A stretch of 64,000 bases of DNA from an uncultured Woeseiaceae bacterium (GTDB taxonomy: Bacteria > Pseudomonadota > Gammaproteobacteria > Steroidobacterales > Woeseiaceae), in contig CALZJH010000006.1 in assembly GCA_945787845.1 (NCBI GenBank), positions 1 to 64,000 on the forward strand, given 5' to 3'. Under the pieces are notes generated by a model. That model did not search any database. It saw only the letters and a program-made list of their open reading frames with translations, and was not told where the DNA came from. How positions within the stretch are numbered: position 1 is the stretch's first letter; every line of letters begins with the position of its first letter. Shown piece by piece: positions 19,023-27,159 of this stretch. The translations under genes were made by a program, and so were the position numbers.

Positions 19023-19998
19023 AGATCACTCCCTCTTCAATTTGCCAGTCGAGCGCGGCTGACAGGAGCCCTTGTCGCAAGGCGTCGTTCGCTCCTGCTC
19101 TGAAGTCTCCGCGAATCTCAGCTGTTCTGGCGACCTCGACCAGTTCATCGTCAAAATGAAAGTCGAGGCCCAGTTCCCGGCTCACCCAGGTCATGAAATC
19201 GTACACCGTCTGTCCCTTGACCTCTCTCGGCGGCATCGTCGCGTGCACCCATTCCCAGGCCTCGCCGCTGCGACTGAAGTTCGACACGCTCGGCAGCTGG
19301 CGGCCGGCCATCAGCACCTGGTGGCCCGACGATATCTTCTGTTCGTGGAATTTACCGTCCACGAGAACCTCGCCCTCGCGCACGCTGACAATCAGCGCAT
19401 CGCCGACGACTTCGCCCATGTACTGCGTCCCGACGTGATACACGTCCCCGAGCTCCGTTCGCAATGTAAACGCGGGCGTATCGCGGCCATCGATTCCGGC
19501 GACGACAGCCTCGGGCAGCGAATCAAAGTAAGCGCGGCCTGAAATGAGAAAAACCGATTCGTCGTCCATAAATTCGATGCGGGTATTTGCGCCAACACGC
19601 AAAGAACCGCCATTGCCCCAGGCGAGCGCCAGTCCGGCATCGTCCCGGGTAACAATCGTCTGGCCAGGGTAAAGCGCGATCTCGTTGGTCACTTCATGCA
19701 ATTCCGACTGGTCGCCGAGTACAAATACCGAGCCAATGCTCTTCTCTATCAACGCGACTCGAACGGCGTCGACCGGCGGCGTACGCAAAACATTGAGTAC
19801 GCCGAAGACGCCGAGCAGGACGGTCGCTGCGACCGCGTATTGCACCACGCGCCGGCGGGAGCGACGCCCGGCGGTCACGTGTCGCCATTCGTCGCGAACC
19901 GCCGCTCGCGCCATGGCCTCATCGCCGGGTGAGGGGACAGGGCGTGGGGCCGCCTGCTTCAGCAGTTGTTCAAGGCTATCTTGCTCAATATCACTCAT
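19003..19998 (-). CDS. FecR-family transmembrane anti-sigma/regulator
   Basis: 331 residues from ATG 19998. A cytoplasmic N-terminal part is followed by a basic RRSRRR patch, one membrane segment (VVQYAVAATVLLGVFGVLNVL), then the periplasmic FecR domain (LALAWGNGGSLRVGANTRIEF, quoted in part; GRAYFDS; VHVGT-like segment YHVGTQYMGEV) and a C-terminal STN-like/DUF4974-type domain. It senses receptor occupancy and controls the ECF sigma factor. The start overlaps the sigma stop (ATGA), so the two are translationally coupled. A longer reading from 20163 lies inside the sigma gene and is rejected. Confidence 0.92.
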   Translation of the reverse strand: MSDIEQDSLEQLLKQAAPRPVPSPGDEAMARAAVRDEWRHVTAGRRSRRRVVQYAVAATVLLGVFGVLNVLRTPPVDAVRVALIEKSIGSVFVLGDQSELHEVTNEIALYPGQTIVTRDDAGLALAWGNGGSLRVGANTRIEFMDDESVFLISGRAYFDSLPEAVVAGIDGRDTPAFTLRTELGDVYHVGTQYMGEVVGDALIVSVREGEVLVDGKFHEQKISSGHQVLMAGRQLPSVSNFSRSGEAWEWVHATMPPREVKGQTVYDFMTWVSRELGLDFHFDDELVEVARTAEIRGDFRAGANDALRQGLLSAALDWQIEEGVIYITEIQ

Positions 19999-20615
19999 GG
20001 TTTCACTGACTCGCTCTGTTGCCGGTTCATGCCGTCGGTCAACGATGAATAGACGTCGGCGAACGCCCGCCGGGCGCGCGCCAGTAGTGACTGGGTGGCT
20101 TCGGTGCCAATGTTCATGCGCGCCGAAATTTCCTTGACCGAGTAGCCCTCGATGTACTTCCACTCAAGGGCATCACCGTACTTCGGCGGCAGCGCGTCGA
20201 GCGCGACCTGGATGAGCCGCACGAGCTCGACGCGGCGATAGTGTTGATCCGGTCCCGGCGGTTCGACGATGCGGAATGATTCGACGGCAGCCTGCACCTC
20301 GGGAAACTCCTCGGTCAGAACGATGTGCTCGCGGTACCGCCCCTGCTTCGCCAACCAGTCACTGGTCTCATTTCGACAGATCGAACACAGCCAGGTGAAG
20401 AGCGCGGCTTCGCCTTTGTACGTGTGTATTTTGCGTACGGCCTTGGACAGCGTGATCTGGGCAACCTCTCGTGCCGCATCCGGATCGTCGGACAGGCGCG
20501 TGAGACAGAAGCGATACAGGCGGCTGAAATTCTCGTTGAAAAACTGGTCGAAAGCTCGCTCATTGCCGGCAAGCAGCTGTTTTACAAGCTTTTTGTCTTC
20601 CAACCAGACCGCCAT
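19995..20615 (-). CDS. ECF sigma factor of the FecI type
   Basis: 206 residues with region 2 (NERAFDQFFNENFSRLYRFC, DDPDAAREVAQITLSKAV, TYKGEAALFTWLCSICRNE) and region 4 (LDALPPKYGDALEWKYIEG, YSVKEISARMNIGTEATQSL). GGAGGGG precedes the ATG. It is the first gene of sigma-FecR-TonB receptor, the classic order for cell-surface signalling. The 123-nt gap upstream should hold its promoter; I could not identify a convincing one. Confidence 0.94.
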   Translation of the reverse strand: MAVWLEDKKLVKQLLAGNERAFDQFFNENFSRLYRFCLTRLSDDPDAAREVAQITLSKAVRKIHTYKGEAALFTWLCSICRNETSDWLAKQGRYREHIVLTEEFPEVQAAVESFRIVEPPGPDQHYRRVELVRLIQVALDALPPKYGDALEWKYIEGYSVKEISARMNIGTEATQSLLARARRAFADVYSSLTDGMNRQQSESVKP

Positions 20616-20738
20616 GTACGCACCCCTCCGGGTATTTCACCGTTAGACGGTTGCAGCAACCGAAATCGGTCGCAAACGCAGCTTATTGTACCGTTCCGGT
20701 AGTTCGACAGGTCGGTAGTTCGGGTCTAGACTGATCGT

Positions 20739-21113
20739 ATGGTCGCTCAATACACCATTGAATATGTCAACTCGATCATCGAGGTGCATGTCACGGGCCT
20801 GCCGGATCGGCAGTCAATTGCGCAAATGTGGAAGGACATCATCAAGGCCTGCGAGGAACACGGGTGCTTGACCATCCTGGGTGTGACCAACATGGATCGC
20901 CCGCTCAAGCTCGCCGATGCGATAGACCACCAGGCGATCTTCCTCGAGGCAGGAGTCACTATCGATCACCACATTGCCTGGGTCCAGCTAAACCCCGCGG
21001 CCTACGAGAGGACCCAGCTAGTCGAATCAGTGCTGTTGAATCGCGGACTCGTCAACGGTCGCCTTTTTAGCGACGAACTCGAAGCGCGCCGCTGGCTGGA
21101 CAGGCGCGGCTAG
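20739..21113 (+). CDS. SpoIIAA/STAS-like small protein
   Basis: 124 residues. The alternating strand-helix pattern (YTIEYVNSIIEVHVTGLPD, then IAQMWKDIIKACEEHG, CLTILGVTN, IDHHIAWVQLNP, ERTQLVESVLLNRGL, and the ending FSDELEARRWL) fits the SpoIIAA-like fold shared by STAS and SEC14-like stand-alone proteins. Function unknown, possibly ligand or lipid binding. It has a weak ribosome-binding site. Its stop overlaps that of the convergent gene in the palindrome CTAG. Confidence 0.75.
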   Translation: MVAQYTIEYVNSIIEVHVTGLPDRQSIAQMWKDIIKACEEHGCLTILGVTNMDRPLKLADAIDHQAIFLEAGVTIDHHIAWVQLNPAAYERTQLVESVLLNRGLVNGRLFSDELEARRWLDRRG

Positions 21114-21916
21114 TTTGCGACGCTGTTCACCTTGATACTCCTGATCTCGGTGACAATCTCCATGCCGCCGCCTGCAGCCATCTGCTTCATCATATCGATT
21201 TTCGGCCGCATCATATTTTCCACCATCTGACGCTGACCCTCCGGCATGCTCGCAAGCTGCTGCTCCATCTCGGCCATTTGTACCTGGGCTTCCTGGAGCT
21301 GCTTCTGCTGCTTCTCATCCAGAACGCCACTCACCGTCGTCACCTGGTGGTAAGCCTCGTACAGGTTGCTGCCGGGCACCTTGCGGTAGTCGGTGTCCAC
21401 CTTCTCCATCACGACCTCGCGCGTGCCTTCGGGCGTTGTCGCGGTCCCATGAATGATCATCTTCAGCGGCACGTACTCGTCGGTGTCCAGCCAGATTTCG
21501 AACATGTCGAAAACAATGGTCTCGTCACCGGATTCCTCGACATGCTCGACATCATCCGCCTTCAGGTGAAAGGCGTTACGCCCACCGACCGATTCGGTGC
21601 CGAGATACTTCGCTGTCCTGGCGATGTCCTGCATCTCGTCGAAATTGACGATCGATCCATCGCCATCCTGAGCTGACATTCCGGCAAGGCCCGACCTTGG
21701 TGCAATACGAAACGAGGTTTCGTCGACGCGAATGTAGTCGATGGTTATCGTCGAGCCAGCCACAGACTGTTCGACGGTGTAGTTATCTACACCGTCCCAG
21801 CGGGCGAGCTGCATTTCCCGGGCTTTCGCGAGGATGGACTCGGCGTCCAGCGCATGCGCGCCCTGTGGAAGCAAAGAACTGACAATCAGTAACAAGCAAG
21901 CCTGGGTTGTGCGCAT
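21110..21916 (-). CDS. Exported LolA-like fold protein of unknown function
   Basis: 268 residues with a signal peptide (ACLLLIVSSLLPQGAHA). The mature part begins LDAESILAKAREMQLARWDGV, quoted in part, and has strand patterns (YTVEQSVAGSTITIDYIRVD, FDMFEIWLDTDEYVPLKMII) like lipoprotein-sorting or outer-membrane lipid-binding proteins. A Gln/Met-rich helical stretch near residues 205-250 (EAQVQMAEMEQQLASMPEGQ) is an unusual insertion. It lies 16 nt upstream... of nothing on its own strand other than the intergenic sequence after rho; it follows rho in the transcription direction by 16 nt. GGGAGA precedes the ATG. Confidence 0.65.
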   Translation of the reverse strand: MRTTQACLLLIVSSLLPQGAHALDAESILAKAREMQLARWDGVDNYTVEQSVAGSTITIDYIRVDETSFRIAPRSGLAGMSAQDGDGSIVNFDEMQDIARTAKYLGTESVGGRNAFHLKADDVEHVEESGDETIVFDMFEIWLDTDEYVPLKMIIHGTATTPEGTREVVMEKVDTDYRKVPGSNLYEAYHQVTTVSGVLDEKQQKQLQEAQVQMAEMEQQLASMPEGQRQMVENMMRPKIDMMKQMAAGGGMEIVTEIRSIKVNSVAN

Positions 21917-21932
21917 GCGATAATCTCCCGAT

Positions 21933-23363
21933 CTAGCGTTTCATTGCCTCAAAGAATTTTACGTTGGTCTTCGTGTCCTGCAGCTTGTTGAGCAGGAACT
22001 CAATCGCGGCGAGCTCGTCCATGGGATGCAACACCTTGCGGAGAATCCACATCTTCTGCAGTTCCTCGTCTTCGGTGAGCAGCTCCTCTTTTCGCGTGCC
22101 CGAGCGGTTGATGTTGATCGCCGGGAATACGCGTTTTTCGGCAATACGACGATCCAGGTGGATCTCCATGTTGCCCGTGCCCTTGAACTCCTCGTAGATC
22201 ACTTCGTCCATCTTGGAACCCGTGTCGACCAGGGCCGTCGCGAGAATGGTCAGGCTGCCGCCCTCTTCAATATTGCGCGCAGCACCAAAGAAGCGCTTCG
22301 GCCGATGCAATGCGTTGGCGTCGACACCACCGGTAAGAACCTTGCCTGAGCTCGGTACCACGGTGTTGTAGGCGCGCGCCAGGCGCGTTATCGAGTCGAG
22401 CAGGATGACGACGTCGCGCTTGTGCTCTACGAGTCGTTTGGCCTTTTCGATGACCATGTCGGCAACCTGAACGTGGCGGCTGGCCGGCTCGTCAAATGTC
22501 GACGATACGACTTCGCCACGCACGGTGCGCTCCATTTCGGTCACTTCCTCAGGACGCTCGTCGATCAGGAGCACCATGAGGTCGACTTCGGGGTTGTTGG
22601 CACAGATCGCGGAAGCAATGTTCTGCAGCAGCATCGTCTTACCGGCCTTTGGCGGCGAGACGATCAGGCCGCGCTGGCCTTTACCGATCGGCGCAACCAT
22701 GTCGATGATGCGCGCTGTGAGATCCTCGGTACTGCCGTTGCCCTGTTCGAGCACGAGACGGTCTTTCGGAAACAGCGGCGTCAGGTTCTCGAACAGAACC
22801 TTGGTGCGCGCGTTCTCAGGTGCATCGTGGTTGATCTGGCCGACTTTGAGCAGCGCGAAGTAGCGCTCGCCTTCCTTCGGCGGACGGATCAGGCCCGAGA
22901 CCGTATCGCCCGTGCGCAGGTTGAAGCGACGTATCTGGCTCGGGCTGACGTAGATATCGTCAGGGCCGGCAAGATAAGAGCTGTCGGACGAGCGCAAGAA
23001 GCCGAAGCCGTCCTGCAGAATTTCGAGGACACCGTCACCGTAGATATCTTCACCCTGCGCCGCATGTGCTTTCAGGATCGAGAAGATCATGTCCTGCTTG
23101 CGCGACCGAGCCATGTTCTCGATACCGAGAGACTCACCAAGTTCAACGAGCTTCGCGGCCGGACGGGTTTTGAGTTCCGTCAGGTTCATCACGTTCTTGC
23201 TGGCCTCGAGCTGTTCGGGCGGAATTACCTCAAGGCTGCCTTCATCGTCCGGATACATGTCATTTTGCGGACGACGACGCCTGCGGCGATTCGGATTTCC
23301 TTTCCCTTTGTTGCCCGACTTATTCGGGCGTGTTTTATTTGAAGTACCCAAGTACCCTCTCAC
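21933..23363 (-). CDS. rho: Transcription termination factor Rho
   Basis: Hexameric RNA helicase/ATPase that ends Rho-dependent transcription. It has 476 residues, against 419 in E. coli. The core from [10 protein letters not shown] is standard: RNA-binding domain ([18 protein letters not shown]), Walker [13 protein letters not shown], Walker [17 protein letters not shown] and the R-loop. The extra about 57 N-terminal residues carry a basic stretch ([12 protein letters not shown]). The start is GTG 23363 overlapping the trxA stop (GTGA); internal ATGs at the MYPDDE and MNLTEL positions are alternatives. The trxA-rho pairing is typical. Confidence 0.97.
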   Translation of the reverse strand: MRGYLGTSNKTRPNKSGNKGKGNPNRRRRRRPQNDMYPDDEGSLEVIPPEQLEASKNVMNLTELKTRPAAKLVELGESLGIENMARSRKQDMIFSILKAHAAQGEDIYGDGVLEILQDGFGFLRSSDSSYLAGPDDIYVSPSQIRRFNLRTGDTVSGLIRPPKEGERYFALLKVGQINHDAPENARTKVLFENLTPLFPKDRLVLEQGNGSTEDLTARIIDMVAPIGKGQRGLIVSPPKAGKTMLLQNIASAICANNPEVDLMVLLIDERPEEVTEMERTVRGEVVSSTFDEPASRHVQVADMVIEKAKRLVEHKRDVVILLDSITRLARAYNTVVPSSGKVLTGGVDANALHRPKRFFGAARNIEEGGSLTILATALVDTGSKMDEVIYEEFKGTGNMEIHLDRRIAEKRVFPAININRSGTRKEELLTEDEELQKMWILRKVLHPMDELAAIEFLLNKLQDTKTNVKFFEAMKR

Positions 23364-23686
23364 AGATTAGTGTCCAGAAACTCTTCGAGCTGACGCATTG
23401 GCATCGCGCCCATCAATTGCGCCTGTACGGCGCCATCCTTGAATAAGATCAAGGTAGGTATGCTGCGAATTCCGAACTTCTGGGCAACATTCGGGTTCTC
23501 GTCAACATTGAGCTTGACCACGTCAAGCTTTTCTTCGTATTTGTCTGCGACCTCATCGAGCAGCGGTGCAATCATCTTGCACGGGCCACACCATTCGGCC
23601 CAGAAGTCGAGCAATACCGCTTTGCTGTTTTCTAATACATCGGCGTCAAATGCCGAATCCGAGGTGTGCACAATCTTGTCGCTCAC
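23360..23686 (-). CDS. trxA: Thioredoxin 1
   Basis: Cytosolic dithiol reductant. It has 108 residues, the family length. Active site WCGPC (Cys33, Cys36) within [14 protein letters not shown], and the cis-proline loop RSIPTLILF. The start is GTG 23686 after GGAG. It overlaps rho by 4 nt. A 281-nt gap separates it from divergent rhlB and should hold both promoters. Confidence 0.98.
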   Translation of the reverse strand: MSDKIVHTSDSAFDADVLENSKAVLLDFWAEWCGPCKMIAPLLDEVADKYEEKLDVVKLNVDENPNVAQKFGIRSIPTLILFKDGAVQAQLMGAMPMRQLEEFLDTNL

Positions 23687-23967
23687 CGGCTAACTCCTTC
23701 AGAAAAATATCTACTTTGGGTATGGAATTGCCCGTTGCAAGCCAGGCTTGGGAACGGACATTTCGAAAACGGGTGACGCTGCCTTGTCTATCAGGCAATA
23801 TGTCGCAGCTTTACTGCCGATGAATTCCGGATTTTATCCGGATTATTTCTGGATCGTTGAAAGCGAAACTGGCGGGTGCGACGAGTGTCGCGTCGAATTA
23901 AGGCCAATTTGAACGCTTCGCGAGCCATTTTGCAAGCATTTAACGCATATTTTCTGGTTCTATTTTT

Positions 23968-25254
23968 ATGTCTGAAAACCATCTGAGCGACCTCAGATTC
24001 GACTCCCTTGAGTTACATGAATCCATTCAGGCCGGTATCCGTGATGCCGGCTTCGAGTTCTGTACGCCCATACAGGCCAGTACGCTGCCGATCGCGCTGC
24101 GGCCCAGCGATGTCGCAGGCCAGGCGCAGACCGGCACGGGCAAGACCGCAGCCTTTCTGGTCGCCGCCTACCAGCGCCTGATGACCTCCGAAGTGGATAC
24201 CGGCGAAACGCGCCAACCGCGGGTATTTGCGCTGGCTCCGACCCGGGAACTGGCCGTACAGATCGCCAACGACGCCGAGGTACTCGGCAAGCACACCGGG
24301 CTCAAAATCGGCCTAGCCTTCGGCGGCACCGATTACGAGAAACAGCGAAGAATCCTGCAGGACGGCGTCGACCTGCTCATCGGTACCCCGGGCCGCATTA
24401 TCGATTACTACAAGCAGGGCGTCTTCAAGCTGGACTTTGTCCAGGTCGCCATCCTCGACGAAGCGGACCGCATGTTCGACCTCGGTTTCATCAAGGACAT
24501 TCGCTACCTGCTGCGGCGCCTGCCGCAACCGGACAAGCGCCTGAACATGCTGTTCTCCGCAACCTTGTCGCAGCGCGTCATGGAACTCGCTTACGAGCAC
24601 ATGAACGAGCCGGAGCTGATTCGCATCGAGCCGGACAAGGTCACAGTCGACCGCGTACGCCAGGCGATCTTCTACCCGGCCAACGAGGACAAGCTGCCGC
24701 TCCTGGTCGGCCTGGTGAAGGAAATCGGTGAAGTCCGCGTCATGATCTTCGTCAACATGAAGCGTGAGGCCGAACGCGTGCAGGATGTACTCGAGGCCAA
24801 CGGCATTCATGCCGCGGCCATCTCGGGTGACGTGCCGCAGAAGAAGCGCCTGCGCATGCTCATGCAATTCCAGAGCGGGGAGCTGCCGGTCCTGATCGGG
24901 ACCGATGTCGCCTCGCGCGGCCTGCATATCCCGGATGTCGAATACGTCATTAACTACGACTTGCCGCAGGACGCGGAGGATTACGTGCACCGCATCGGCC
25001 GCACAGCCCGAGCCGGTGCGTCGGGCAACGCACTCAGTATGGCCTGCGAAACCTACGCCGTGTCATTGCCGGATATCGAGGCATACATCGGCCACAAGAT
25101 TCCGTTCGCGAACTACGACCCGGACGATCTCCCCGAGATCGTCATGCCGAAACGGCGGCCACGCAAACCGCGCGGCGGCCCACGGCGCAGGCCTGGCGGC
25201 AAGGATCACAACAAGCACTCAAAGGGCCAGCGCCAGCGGTCGCGCAGAAGCTAG
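23968..25254 (+). CDS. rhlB: DEAD-box ATP-dependent RNA helicase RhlB
   Basis: RNA helicase of the degradosome and mRNA turnover. It has 428 residues. Motifs in order: Q motif FEFCTPIQ, AQTGTGKT, PTRELAVQ, GGTDY, TPGR, DEADRM, FSAT, the C-terminal HRIGRTARAG, and a basic tail (RRPRKPRGGPRRRPGG...) for RNA binding. The divergent position next to trxA-rho is the one RhlB occupies in E. coli and supports the name over other DEAD-box paralogues. Its stop shares CTAG with the convergent HAD gene. Confidence 0.93.
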   Translation: MSENHLSDLRFDSLELHESIQAGIRDAGFEFCTPIQASTLPIALRPSDVAGQAQTGTGKTAAFLVAAYQRLMTSEVDTGETRQPRVFALAPTRELAVQIANDAEVLGKHTGLKIGLAFGGTDYEKQRRILQDGVDLLIGTPGRIIDYYKQGVFKLDFVQVAILDEADRMFDLGFIKDIRYLLRRLPQPDKRLNMLFSATLSQRVMELAYEHMNEPELIRIEPDKVTVDRVRQAIFYPANEDKLPLLVGLVKEIGEVRVMIFVNMKREAERVQDVLEANGIHAAAISGDVPQKKRLRMLMQFQSGELPVLIGTDVASRGLHIPDVEYVINYDLPQDAEDYVHRIGRTARAGASGNALSMACETYAVSLPDIEAYIGHKIPFANYDPDDLPEIVMPKRRPRKPRGGPRRRPGGKDHNKHSKGQRQRSRRS

Positions 25255-25916
25255 GGCAGCATATCCCTGACGCCCTCGACGCCGTGGAAGCTGGAGCCAC
25301 GGGCGGCCGGGGCTGACGTGTCCGGACGCGTAACGCGCAACAGCATCCCGACGCCGTAATCCGCCGCACTCTGCAGCACAGGCTCACTGTCGTCGACGAA
25401 CAGCGTCGTCTCGGCGTCGAATTCAACCTCCTCCCGCAGTGCCTCCCAGAACGACTGCGATTCCTTGGCGTGGCCGAATGCGTGCGAGCTATAGAGACCG
25501 TCAAAGTAGTCGGCCAGTCCCGTCACCGCATCCTTGAGGGCGAGCGTGTCCGGGTGTGAGTTCGTGACAAGCAGGACGCGGACCTCGCGCTTGTGCATGG
25601 TCCTGAGGAACTCCAGCGCGCCGGGCAGGTAACCGATGCGGTGCGTGACGTCGTGGTGAATCTTGACGACATCGATGCCGAGCCGGTCATTCCAGTGATC
25701 GAGGCAGTACCATTCGAGATCACCCTGCACAGCTGCGTACTTCTCGAACAGGCGCCCGCGTGCCTCCTCGAACGTCAGGCCGTTCTCCGCCGCGTACCGG
25801 CGCGGCACGAGGTCCTTCCAGATGTAATTGTCGAACGCCAGGTCGAGAATGGTGCCATCCATGTCGAGCATCAGCGTCTCACAGCGCTCGAGTGCGGTTT
25901 GCGGGTCATAATTCAT
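25251..25916 (-). CDS. HAD-family nucleotidase (YrfG/GMP-IMP nucleotidase-like)
   Basis: 221 residues from ATG 25916. HAD motifs are LMLDMDGTILDL (nucleophile Asp in DMDGT), VTNSH (motif II), and LFVDDSEPVL (motif IV). A helical cap contains DLEWYCLDHW, typical of the YrfG group that dephosphorylates GMP/IMP. The upstream start at 25952 lies in the cysQ promoter region and is less likely. It converges on rhlB and diverges from cysQ, with 39 nt between the two starts. Confidence 0.85.
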   Translation of the reverse strand: MNYDPQTALERCETLMLDMDGTILDLAFDNYIWKDLVPRRYAAENGLTFEEARGRLFEKYAAVQGDLEWYCLDHWNDRLGIDVVKIHHDVTHRIGYLPGALEFLRTMHKREVRVLLVTNSHPDTLALKDAVTGLADYFDGLYSSHAFGHAKESQSFWEALREEVEFDAETTLFVDDSEPVLQSAADYGVGMLLRVTRPDTSAPAARGSSFHGVEGVRDMLP

Positions 25917-25925
25917 TGCTATACT
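25899..25925 (+). promoter_or_regulatory. Candidate promoter of cysQ
   Basis: A good -10 TATACT (25920-25925) lies about 30 nt before the cysQ ATG, followed by a GC-rich discriminator. The best -35 is TTGCGG (25899-25904) with a short 15-nt spacer. It overlaps the divergent HAD gene start. Confidence 0.4.
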
Positions 25926-25955
25926 GCGCGCCCGGTTAGTCAGCAGGAACAAGAC

Positions 25956-26759
25956 ATGGAATTGAAGTCACTCGTTGAACCCATTGTGGCGCTCGCCGAA
26001 GATGCCGGCCGCGCGATCCTCGAAGTCTACTCGACGGATTTTGACGTGCAAAGCAAGGACGACGAATCACCGCTTACGCAGGCGGACCTGGCGTCGCATC
26101 GCTGGATCGATGCGGGCCTGAAATCGCTGACACCGGACATCCCGGTCATCTCGGAAGAAGAGGGGCTCCCGGATTTTGCGGAGCGCAGCCAGTGGCAGCG
26201 ATATTGGCTTATCGACCCGCTGGATGGCACTAAAGAGTTCATCAGTCGCAACGATGAATTCACGGTCAATATCGCCCTGATCGAGAATCACAGGCCGATC
26301 CTGGGCGTCGTGCATGTACCCGTCTTTGGACGGACCTACGTGGGTTGCGAGGGCGTTGGCGCAAGCCGTCGCGATGGCGATGGCGAGCCCGTGGCCATCC
26401 GCGTTGCTGCGCAAAGCGCCTCGCCCGCACGAATCGTGGGCAGCCGCTCGCATCGCGGCGCAAGTCTCGACGCGTACCTCGAAAATGTCGGCGATTACGA
26501 CATGGTGCCAATGGGCAGCTCGCTTAAATTCTGCGTCGTTGCCGAAGGCGGCGCCGACCTGTATCCGCGTTTGGGCCTGACGTCCGAGTGGGACACCGCA
26601 GCCGCCCAGGCGGTCGTCGAACAGGCCGGTGGCAGCGTCGTGACGCTTGACGGCAAACCCATGAAATACAATGCAAAAGAGGACATCCTCAACCCGTTCT
26701 TTTTTGTGATTGGTGCGGCCGACCGTGACTGGTTGGCACTACTGCCTGACAGCGAGTAG
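25956..26759 (+). CDS. cysQ: 3'(2'),5'-bisphosphate nucleotidase
   Basis: Hydrolyses 3'-phosphoadenosine 5'-phosphate to AMP, recycling the by-product of sulfate assimilation. It has 267 residues. Metal-binding motifs of the inositol-monophosphatase superfamily are ISEEEG, DPLDGTKEFI and SEWDTAAAQAVVEQAGG. The start ATG 25956 follows CAGGAAC; upstream sequence in frame belongs to the divergent gene. The small helical gene after it is 9 nt away and may be co-transcribed. Confidence 0.95.
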   Translation: MELKSLVEPIVALAEDAGRAILEVYSTDFDVQSKDDESPLTQADLASHRWIDAGLKSLTPDIPVISEEEGLPDFAERSQWQRYWLIDPLDGTKEFISRNDEFTVNIALIENHRPILGVVHVPVFGRTYVGCEGVGASRRDGDGEPVAIRVAAQSASPARIVGSRSHRGASLDAYLENVGDYDMVPMGSSLKFCVVAEGGADLYPRLGLTSEWDTAAAQAVVEQAGGSVVTLDGKPMKYNAKEDILNPFFFVIGAADRDWLALLPDSE

Positions 26760-26768
26760 CATGGCCGT

Positions 26769-26984
26769 ATGGCTGACAAGATCGATACCGAATCGTTTGC
26801 AAAACTTGAGCGATTGCGCGAACTCCGGGTAAGCCATAGAGATCTCGACTACCTGATCGATCGCCTGCAGGAAGACCCCATGGTCGACCAGCTCCGCATC
26901 CGCCGACTCAAGAAACGCAAGCTCCTGCTCAAGGACATGATTGCCATGCTTGAGAGCGAGCTGATTCCCGATCTGGACGCCTGA
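26769..26984 (+). CDS. YdcH/DUF465-family small helical protein
   Basis: 71 residues, nearly all helix and strongly charged: LERLRELRVSHRDLDYLIDR and LRIRRLKKRKLLLKDMIAML. The H-R-x-L-D and R-x-K-K-x-K-L-x-L-K-D pattern is that of the YdcH/DUF465 family of unknown function. Probably a two-helix antiparallel hairpin. Confidence 0.88.
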   Translation: MADKIDTESFAKLERLRELRVSHRDLDYLIDRLQEDPMVDQLRIRRLKKRKLLLKDMIAMLESELIPDLDA

Positions 26985-26997
26985 TCGGAACACGCTG

Positions 26998-27159
26998 CTA
27001 GGCGGAATCCAGGAACAGGATTACTGCCCACGCCGCGAACAGCAGCACCGTGGCCGCGAAGAGTCCACTCAGAACGATGACCAGTCTGCGTTGCCAGCGG
27101 GGTGCGTCCTGCTTCCTGTATTTCCTGTTGTCCAGTTTGCTATTCCGGAGGTGAGTCAA
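26998..27159 (-). CDS. Small single-pass membrane protein (53 aa, TTG start)
   Basis: A short - strand frame ends at TAG (27000-26998). It encodes a basic, hydrophilic head (NSKLDNRKYRKQDAPRWQRR) followed by one clear membrane helix (LVIVLSGLFAATVLLFAAWA, then VILFL). The distribution, positive residues before the helix, is that of a real inner-membrane protein and it lacks a shadow gene on the other strand. The start is uncertain: TTG 27159, 20 nt inside the end of the lipoprotein gene. There is no strong ribosome-binding site, so translation may be coupled. Confidence 0.4.
   Translation of the reverse strand: MTHLRNSKLDNRKYRKQDAPRWQRRLVIVLSGLFAATVLLFAAWAVILFLDSA

Noticed and set aside
19999-20163. 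55-codon extension of the FecR protein
   Set aside because: It lies inside the ECF sigma gene and would break the ATGA coupling; sequence has no FecR features.
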